A stretch of 17,105 nucleotides of DNA, from contig JAHJLU010000470.1 of NCBI GenBank assembly GCA_018821745.1, positions 1 through 17,105 of the forward strand. The letters are read 5' to 3'. The notes under the pieces are model-generated. The model was not told the origin of the DNA, made no database searches, and saw only the letters and a list, made by a program, of their open reading frames with translations. Position numbers and translations under genes: made by a program. Shown here piece after piece: positions 10,671-17,105 of the stretch. Source of the stretch: Myxococcota bacterium. Lineage in GTDB: Bacteria; Myxococcota_A; Polyangia; HGW-17. The stretch's first letter is position 1, and every line of letters starts with the position of its first letter.

Positions 10671-13600
10671 ATGGGTAAGTCCATTGGTGTTTTCAGAGTG
10701 TCTGTGAAAGTTCTTCTTATTGTATCGTTATTTGCCAGCGTCTCCTGCCCGAGGCAGGGGTCTCGCAAGACTCCCACCACAGATCAGGATGGGGAGAAGC
10801 CCCGTCTTCCGGCCCTGCTCCCCGACCAGAACGCGGACCGTTTTCCCCCCGATGAATCCCAGGTTACACCCTTCAAACGCATGTCTTTCGAAGAGTTTAG
10901 GATAGGGGCAGGGGAAGACATGGGGAAAAAGAGCGGGTTCTCCGCCTTTTCTGCCCACTCCTCGGGCTACTGTGATATCCAAAACAAAAAACCCCAAATA
11001 TTTATCAACTTTAACGTCCCCATGGTCACAAAAGACCGGGTCAAAAAAGTGGAGCCCACCCCACCGGCGGTCATCACTCCCTCGTGGAAGGGCGAGTTCC
11101 GGTGGAGGAGCCAGGAATCCCTGGTCTTCACCCCCGACAGCGGCTGGACCCACGGTAAAAAATACACTGTGGCCGTGGCCAAAGGCTTGAAGAGTCTCAC
11201 GGGGAATATTCTCAAGAAGACCCTGACCCGCACCGTTAAAATCAAGCGCGGCTGCACCGTAAGCGAGAAACTCCTGCCCTGGGATCCCGTCAAGGGAAAA
11301 CCCCAGGTGATCAGTCTCTTCAACTGTTCATGGTCCTCGGAACCCCTGGATGCGTACCGCGCCTTCACCAGCGGTGGGCGCTGCATCATCCTCGATCAGG
11401 CGGTGAGTGCCGCCAGGCTGAAGACGCTCATTTCCGTGGTGAGGACCCGCGGCAAAAAAGCCCAGAAGGTGGGGATTACTCTTAAAAAACACAAAAAAAT
11501 CAATTATACTGCCATCCCCGACGGGCAGGGGTACTCCATCCACGTGGCGGGGGGCAGCCGCCCCGGTGACATCTTCACATTCACTCTGGACAAGAGCCTG
11601 GTCAGACAGGAACAGCACTCCAAAAAATACCACTTCTCTGAGTACTTTTCCACGGACTACAAGGTCCCCGAGACAGTCAGGGTCGAGAAAATCCAGTGCC
11701 CCAATGATCTCAAGTGCAAGGTGACGGGGAAGGGCAGCAGGTTCTCCGTTTCGGGAGTTCAGCGGCGCATCACCGTGAAGCTCTCCCAGAGCATTAAATA
11801 CTACAGCGACAAAGATCTGCTCAAGCTCTTTCCCATCACACCCAAACCCATCAGTTACAGCCTCTACGGCTACGGCAACGAGGTGACCCTCTACCTTCGA
11901 CTCGATCCCGCCAAAAAATACACCCTGCGGGTCGGCCCCGGGCTCACGGATCAATACGGCTACAAGTCAGCCTTCCAGGCCCGGGTGGCGTTGAACCCCG
12001 CCCCGGCCGCCCCCGAAGTCACCTTCCCCGGGGGACAGACAGTGGAGCTGGGAAAAGTAAAAGATTTCACAGTGAAATCCACGAACATCAAGTCCCACTA
12101 CTTTAAAATCTGGAAGCTCTCTCCCCGTGGCGTTCCGGCAGCCATCTCGGCGATGGAACACAGCCGCCTCCCCCAGGGGGCGAAGCTGGGGACTCCCCAC
12201 CGCTACGCCAATCTGGGTCTCAAGGCCAATAACCGCCCCGAGAAGCGGACCATTGCCTTCAAGAAGCTCGTAAAGAAGAAGGGTGAGGGACTCTATTTTG
12301 TGGAAATGAGCCAGTCAACTCCTTCGGTCCGTGTCTCCACTGATCGGGGCGCCCGGCGTTATTCCCTCATGCAGGTGACGGATCTGGCCGTCGCCGCCAA
12401 GGTGCTCATGAAGGGCGGAATCTTCTGGGTCACCTCCATGAAGACCGGGGCACCCGTGGCGGGTGCCAGCGTGACGATTTTCGGGGGCAAGGGCGATAAC
12501 TCCCTCCCCTCTACCCTCTTCTCGGGGACCACGGACGCGGGTGGTCTGCTCCAGGTTGACAACGTCCTTGTCAACGGGCATCCGGTTCTTTACATCCTCG
12601 CGGTCAAGGACAAGCAGATGGTGCTCCACGAGCACATCACCAAAAAGGCCATAGGGGCCGACAAGTTCCGCCTGGGTGTAAGCAGCCTCTTCCGCGAACA
12701 CCTGGGGACGGACAGGGCCTATCTCTTCACGGAGCGCGGGATCTATCGCCCCGGTGATATGGTCTATTTCAAGGCTCTCCTGCGCAGTGAGGCCACGGGA
12801 ACCCTCAAGCCGATGATCAACGAGAATGTCACGGTGAAGGTAATGGATCCCCGGGGCTATCTCAAGAAGACCCTCACCCTCAAAAGCTCACCTTTCGGGA
12901 CGGTCCATGGTCAGTTCGCCAGCTCCGACACCATGAGCACGGGGGAATACACCCTGGAACTTTATCTGGAGAGAGGGTTGCGGCCACTGGCCAGGGGGAA
13001 ATTCCTCCTCACGGCATTTCGGACTCCCAAGTTTCTCGTCACGGTCACGGGGAGCCAGGGGGAGTTGCGCATGGGGACCACTCTGAAGGCGCAAGTGAGC
13101 GGGAAATATCTCTTCGGTGCCCCCATGAAGGGCGCCGGTGTAAGCTGGAGCGCGGCCCGCAGCATGGGTCGGTTTGCCCCCGCCGGGTACGATGATTTCA
13201 CCTTTACATCCGATCCTGCCAAACGTACCCCCAGGATTCTGGCCAGCGGGCAGGGGATCCTGGGCCCAAAAGGGGAGCTGCCCGTAACCATCGCTCTTCC
13301 CAAGGGTGCCTCCCACGGACCCATGGAGCTGACCCTTGAGGCCGAGGTAGTTGACATCGACCGCCAGACTATCGCCGGACGCAAGTTGGTAACGGTGCAT
13401 CCGGCCACCCCTTATGTGGGCGTGCGACTGACCGACCCCATTGCCCAGACCAGCAAACCGGTCTCCTTCGAGGCAGTGACCCTCAGCCCCTCGGGAGTAC
13501 CCGTTGGGAAAGGGACGGTCTCCATGACAGTGTTCCGCCGCAGCTGGTACTGGTCATGGGAGACAGATTCCGCAGACCGCAATCAGCAGATCAACGAGGG

Positions 13601-16553
13601 GCACCGGGACAAAAAGGTGCACACCTGCGCCCTTCGCCTGGAGAAGGGCCGCTATCACTGCCGCGCCAACCTCAGAGAGCCCGGGTACCACGTGGTGGTC
13701 ACTACGGTAAAAGACAACAAGGGAAACAGCCACACGGCTTCGAGGGAGTTTTATGTCTCGGGATGGGGTGGCACCGCCCAGAAGCGCAGTCCCTTCGTTC
13801 CCCTGGACATCAGCTTGAAGAAGAAGGTGCTTGTCCCGGGCGACAGGGGCGAGGTCATTATCCCCTCTCCCTACAAGTCGGGCTTTGCCATGGTCACCGT
13901 GGAGAAGCACGGTGTTCACCACCGCCAGACAGTGGCCCTCAAGCAGGGCGTGACCACGGTCTCCTTCCCCGTGACCCAGGCCATGGTGCCCGGGGCCTAT
14001 GTGGGTGTCTACCTGGTGCGTGGCCGCTCCACCGGCAAACGTGACGCGGCGGGCAGGGACCTGGGTGGTCCCGAGTACCGCATGGGATACAAGCCATTCC
14101 TGGTGCGCCCTGTGAACAATGTGCTGGGTGTCCGGGTGAGCACCTCCCGCAAAGTGGGTGCGCCGGGGCAGAAGCTCACCATGCAGGTGAAGACCACCCT
14201 CAAGGGGCAGGCCAAATCTGCGGAAGTGGCGCTCTTCGTTGTGGACGAAGGGGTCCTCAGCCTCACCTCCTTCGCCACTCCCGATCCCCGACGGGGTCTT
14301 CTCCCCTACGTCGCACTGCGGCTGTGGGCCACGGACTCCCGCGGGAACCTCCTGGCCCGCTTCAATTCTCTGTATGGCTCTGCGAACCCCGGCGGTGGCG
14401 GTGGTGAGGAAGATGGAATGGGTGGTCCCCGCAGCGCAAAAACCTCCACCAGGAAAAATTTCAAGAGCACCCTCTACTGGAACCCCCGGCTTGTCACCAA
14501 CGACAAGGGGGAGGCCAGCGTGACGGTCACACTCCCCGACAACCTGACCACCTTCAGGATCATGGCAGTGGCCATTGACGAGGCTGACCACTTTGGCAGC
14601 GCACAGAACAAAGTAGTTGTACGCAAGCCCTTCATGCTGGAGGCGGCGCTTCCGCGCTTCCTCACGGTGGGGGATACTTTTGAGGCCAGTGTTGTGGCCC
14701 ATAATCAGACCAAAGCTCCCCTCTCGGCCCGCATCTCCCTTGCGGCGCAGAACTGCCAGGTGACAGGTCCCCTGACCAAAACACAGATGATCAGGCCCGG
14801 TACCCCCGAGGAGATAAAATTCCCCGTGAGAGTGACCGCTCCGGGTCCCGTGACCTTCACCTTCAGCGGGATCCCCGCCGTGGGTTCCGGTGACTCCGTG
14901 AGCCACACCATCACCGCCCAGCCTCTGAGCCTGTGGAAATCCAGCCAGGTACAGACCGTGGTCCGCGGCAAAAAAGAGATCCGAATAGCCTTCCCCGAGG
15001 GCACCATCCCCCAGGGCGCCGAGTTCAATGTTGAGCTCTCCCGCTCCTCTCTTACGGGGCTGCGGGACAGCCTCGACTATCTGGTGAAGTATCCCTATGG
15101 CTGCGTGGAGCAGACCACCTCCTCTACCTATCCGCTCCTGGCCCTCATGGATCTCCTCCCGGCCATGGGTGTGACGAAACACTCACCGCAGAAGCTCCGT
15201 AAAATGGCCCAGATGGGCATAAACAGGCTCGCCAAGATGCGCACGGGCTCAGGGGGCCTCTCCTACTGGCCCGGAGGCTACGAGCCCCACCTGTATGGCA
15301 GCGCATACGCTATGCTGGCACTCCTGAAGGCCAGGGAGAAGAAACTGGATATTCCCGATGATTTCCACATCCGTGTGGCCTCATATCTGCGCTACACGGT
15401 CTCCTTCGATAAGGTCTCCATGGAACTGAAGGCCTACGTCGCCTATGTGCTCTCTCATATTGGCACCAAAGATGTGGCCATGCTCACGCCCCTGTATCTC
15501 AAGCGCAAGGACCTCTCCCTCTATGGCAAGAGTATGCTGCTCATGGCTTTTAAACGCATGATGCCCAAAGATGACCGCATTGAGCAGCTGGCCGCCGAGG
15601 TGGCGGGGCATTTCACCCCACAGGGCGATCTGAAGCCTGTCACAGTGAAAGGGAAGACGCCCGCCCGCAACTATGACATCTTCGAGTCTCCCCTCAAAAC
15701 CAGGGCTGCCGTGCTCATGGCGCTGCTGGAGACCGGTGGGCATGATCCCCTGGTGACCATGCTGGCCAAAGGGATTATGGCCAGCCAGAAGCGCGGCTAC
15801 TGGTACACAACCCAGCAGACCATCTACGGGCTCATGGCGCTTTCTGCCTACGCAAAACACAGCAACCCCGCGAACTCCGCTCTGCGCGTCTCCATGGACC
15901 TCGGCCAGAAGAGTCTCGACGAGTCCCTCAATACGGTGAACGCCCAGATCAAACGCTACTCCTTCAACATGTCACGGCTCGTGGCCAGCAAGGGCAGCGT
16001 GCTCACCATCCGCAACCGCGGCACGTCATCCGCGCCGGTCTATGTAACCCTCAGGGCCCGGTACTCTGTGAAAACCCGGGGTCCTGTTCCTGCCGAAGCC
16101 AGCAAGGGAATAACCCTCTTCAAGCGCATCCAGACGCTGAAGGGCAAGCCAGTGGATGCCAGAGGTGTCAAGGGTGGCGACCTCGTGCTGGTGCGGATCT
16201 TTGCCTACATCCCCTATGGAGGCAAGGTGAAGTACCTCGCAATCAACGATCCGCTCCCTGCCGGGCTCGAGGCCCTGGATCCACGCCTCACCACCAGCTC
16301 AACCCTCTCCGTGGGCAGCGCCCGGGACTCCTTCATGGCCCGCAACAGCATGTACGCGGTGAGTTTCAGCGAAATCAAGGAAGACAGAGTGCTCTTCTTC
16401 TGCGACAATCTCTACGGCGGGTATTATGAGTTCCGTTACCTGGCCCGGGCCACTTCTCTGGGGCAGTTCCAGGTGCCCCCCGCCTTCGCCGAGGCCATGT
16501 ATGATCCCGAGGTGCGGGCGCTCAGTGAGTCCACGGTGCTGAAAGTCCACTAA
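10671..16553 (+). CDS. Alpha-2-macroglobulin family lipoprotein with intact thioester motif
   Basis: This 1960-residue exported protein is probably lipid-anchored at C26 after a signal peptide with a relaxed lipobox (S-V-S-C). Bacterial A2Ms are periplasmic suicide traps: a protease cuts the bait region and is captured through a reactive thioester. The order is as expected. An N-terminal MG1-like domain (about 107-185) comes first, then many beta domains including ERGIYRPGDMVYF near 690. Next are VVDEGVLSL (about 1189) and a Gly/acidic flexible segment (about 1238-1256, possible bait-adjacent loop). The A2M signature G-E-A-S-V-T-V-T-L-P-D lies near 1280 and the thioester G-C1478-V-E-Q1481 follows. 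A helical thioester domain with WPGGYEPH (about 1535) and a C-terminal receptor-like domain with DPLPAGLE end the chain. It is longer than E. coli YfhM (about 1650). It is directly followed by pbpC. ATG 10671 has AAGGAG 7 bases upstream. Confidence 0.95.
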   Translation: MGKSIGVFRVSVKVLLIVSLFASVSCPRQGSRKTPTTDQDGEKPRLPALLPDQNADRFPPDESQVTPFKRMSFEEFRIGAGEDMGKKSGFSAFSAHSSGYCDIQNKKPQIFINFNVPMVTKDRVKKVEPTPPAVITPSWKGEFRWRSQESLVFTPDSGWTHGKKYTVAVAKGLKSLTGNILKKTLTRTVKIKRGCTVSEKLLPWDPVKGKPQVISLFNCSWSSEPLDAYRAFTSGGRCIILDQAVSAARLKTLISVVRTRGKKAQKVGITLKKHKKINYTAIPDGQGYSIHVAGGSRPGDIFTFTLDKSLVRQEQHSKKYHFSEYFSTDYKVPETVRVEKIQCPNDLKCKVTGKGSRFSVSGVQRRITVKLSQSIKYYSDKDLLKLFPITPKPISYSLYGYGNEVTLYLRLDPAKKYTLRVGPGLTDQYGYKSAFQARVALNPAPAAPEVTFPGGQTVELGKVKDFTVKSTNIKSHYFKIWKLSPRGVPAAISAMEHSRLPQGAKLGTPHRYANLGLKANNRPEKRTIAFKKLVKKKGEGLYFVEMSQSTPSVRVSTDRGARRYSLMQVTDLAVAAKVLMKGGIFWVTSMKTGAPVAGASVTIFGGKGDNSLPSTLFSGTTDAGGLLQVDNVLVNGHPVLYILAVKDKQMVLHEHITKKAIGADKFRLGVSSLFREHLGTDRAYLFTERGIYRPGDMVYFKALLRSEATGTLKPMINENVTVKVMDPRGYLKKTLTLKSSPFGTVHGQFASSDTMSTGEYTLELYLERGLRPLARGKFLLTAFRTPKFLVTVTGSQGELRMGTTLKAQVSGKYLFGAPMKGAGVSWSAARSMGRFAPAGYDDFTFTSDPAKRTPRILASGQGILGPKGELPVTIALPKGASHGPMELTLEAEVVDIDRQTIAGRKLVTVHPATPYVGVRLTDPIAQTSKPVSFEAVTLSPSGVPVGKGTVSMTVFRRSWYWSWETDSADRNQQINEGHRDKKVHTCALRLEKGRYHCRANLREPGYHVVVTTVKDNKGNSHTASREFYVSGWGGTAQKRSPFVPLDISLKKKVLVPGDRGEVIIPSPYKSGFAMVTVEKHGVHHRQTVALKQGVTTVSFPVTQAMVPGAYVGVYLVRGRSTGKRDAAGRDLGGPEYRMGYKPFLVRPVNNVLGVRVSTSRKVGAPGQKLTMQVKTTLKGQAKSAEVALFVVDEGVLSLTSFATPDPRRGLLPYVALRLWATDSRGNLLARFNSLYGSANPGGGGGEEDGMGGPRSAKTSTRKNFKSTLYWNPRLVTNDKGEASVTVTLPDNLTTFRIMAVAIDEADHFGSAQNKVVVRKPFMLEAALPRFLTVGDTFEASVVAHNQTKAPLSARISLAAQNCQVTGPLTKTQMIRPGTPEEIKFPVRVTAPGPVTFTFSGIPAVGSGDSVSHTITAQPLSLWKSSQVQTVVRGKKEIRIAFPEGTIPQGAEFNVELSRSSLTGLRDSLDYLVKYPYGCVEQTTSSTYPLLALMDLLPAMGVTKHSPQKLRKMAQMGINRLAKMRTGSGGLSYWPGGYEPHLYGSAYAMLALLKAREKKLDIPDDFHIRVASYLRYTVSFDKVSMELKAYVAYVLSHIGTKDVAMLTPLYLKRKDLSLYGKSMLLMAFKRMMPKDDRIEQLAAEVAGHFTPQGDLKPVTVKGKTPARNYDIFESPLKTRAAVLMALLETGGHDPLVTMLAKGIMASQKRGYWYTTQQTIYGLMALSAYAKHSNPANSALRVSMDLGQKSLDESLNTVNAQIKRYSFNMSRLVASKGSVLTIRNRGTSSAPVYVTLRARYSVKTRGPVPAEASKGITLFKRIQTLKGKPVDARGVKGGDLVLVRIFAYIPYGGKVKYLAINDPLPAGLEALDPRLTTSSTLSVGSARDSFMARNSMYAVSFSEIKEDRVLFFCDNLYGGYYEFRYLARATSLGQFQVPPAFAEAMYDPEVRALSESTVLKVH

Positions 16554-17105
16554 ATGTGCCCCCTGCTCAGTGACCTGAAGGCCCGCGCACCGGGGTTATG
16601 GAAAAAACCATGGCTGCGCAGGCTGCTGTGGGTTCTGGCGGTTCCGCTCCTTGGCCTTGCGGCCTTTCTTCTCTACGTCCGGCTGGGCTCCTATCCCCTG
16701 GAGCGGCTTGAGTACCGGGGCAGCCCCTCCCTGCGCATCTCGGATCGCCACGGCGTTTTGCTCCGGGAGTTTTCCGGTGACGCGAGCCGATTCCATCGAT
16801 GGATTCCACTGTCAGAGATCTCCGGGACCACCCGGGCCGTCTTTCTGTTTTCCGAGGACAGGGCGTTTTATTCCCACGGCGGGGTGAACCACCTGTCCCT
16901 CCTGCGGGCCATGTTCAAGAACCTCTGGGCCCGGAGCGTTGTCTCGGGAGCCTCCACTGTCACCATGCAGCTGGCACGGATGGTCTATCCCCGGCCCCGC
17001 ACCCTCACCTCCAAGTTCAAGGAGATGGTGGAGGCCTACCGCATGGAGCGGGCCCTCTCCAAAGAGGAGATTCTGGAGCAGTATCTCAACCGCCTGCCCT
17101 TTTAT
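16554..17105 (+). CDS. pbpC: Penicillin-binding protein 1C (partial, N-terminal part)
   Basis: PbpC is a bifunctional transglycosylase/transpeptidase-like peptidoglycan synthase anchored in the inner membrane. Only the first 184 codons lie in the window; the frame is open to the edge. A membrane segment spans about 22-42. The GT51 transglycosylase domain starts near 60. Its first catalytic motif is S-E101-D-R-A-F-Y-S-H-G-G-V, then S-G-A-S-T-V-T-M-Q-L-A-R (131-142; the TMQ form is typical of class C), K154-F-K and E-I-L-E-Q-Y-L-N-R (172-180). N112 stands where many members have Asp after H-x-G-V. The ATG directly follows the TAA of the A2M gene with no clear Shine-Dalgarno, which suggests translational coupling. 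A2M-pbpC linkage is a known conserved pairing thought to join protease trapping with wall repair. Confidence 0.92.
   Translation, partial: MCPLLSDLKARAPGLWKKPWLRRLLWVLAVPLLGLAAFLLYVRLGSYPLERLEYRGSPSLRISDRHGVLLREFSGDASRFHRWIPLSEISGTTRAVFLFSEDRAFYSHGGVNHLSLLRAMFKNLWARSVVSGASTVTMQLARMVYPRPRTLTSKFKEMVEAYRMERALSKEEILEQYLNRLPFY

Noticed and set aside
13554..15182. Open frame of 542 codons on the minus strand inside the A2M gene
   Set aside because: It is a codon-bias shadow of the A2M coding strand. The A2M frame has family motifs throughout; the antisense peptide resembles nothing and has no ribosome binding site.

Overview
The window looks like chromosomal DNA from a Gram-negative bacterium. It is fairly GC-rich and encodes three probable lipoproteins, a signal-peptide protein, a MurA peptidoglycan enzyme, and an alpha-2-macroglobulin (A2M) gene joined to a penicillin-binding protein 1C gene. 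The style (small Cys-rich lipoproteins, long single-domain exported proteins) is reminiscent of deltaproteobacterial or Myxococcota-like lineages. That placement is a guess, because no rRNA or other phylogenetic marker is present. No mobile element, tRNA, rRNA or CRISPR array was recognised.

Layout: 1-564 has no convincing gene and holds leader elements. 565-1923 is a MATE-family exporter. 2032-3084 is a membrane-anchored zinc-ribbon protein with an unrecognised C-terminal domain. 3323-3661 is a small lipoprotein with paired CX3C motifs. 4004-5290 is MurA with Asp in place of the fosfomycin-target Cys. 5586-6440 is an exported, extremely Arg/Lys-rich repeat protein. 6615-7406 is a flavodoxin-plus-2x[4Fe-4S] protein. 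On the minus strand follow a two-lipoprotein operon (8888 to 7459) and an APC-family amino-acid permease (10436 to 9066). Divergent from the permease is an operon of a 1960-residue thioester A2M (10671-16553) and pbpC (16554 to the window edge).

Common theme: most of the genes act at the cell envelope. MurA makes peptidoglycan precursor. A2M and PbpC form the known bacterial protease-trap/peptidoglycan-repair pair. The lipoproteins and the cationic protein are exported and several are rich in cysteine. The MATE and APC proteins are inner-membrane transporters. The flavodoxin/ferredoxin protein is the only clearly cytoplasmic redox protein.

Least described items: (i) the cationic exported protein, with four Cys spaced exactly 22 residues apart followed by two different tandem repeats; (ii) a recurrent layout in which a short hairpin, often with one bulged base, sits directly against the Shine-Dalgarno sequence of six genes; (iii) a three-half-site GGTCAG cluster upstream of the flavodoxin-ferredoxin gene; (iv) the zinc-ribbon protein and the Cys-rich lipoproteins, which match no family I can name.
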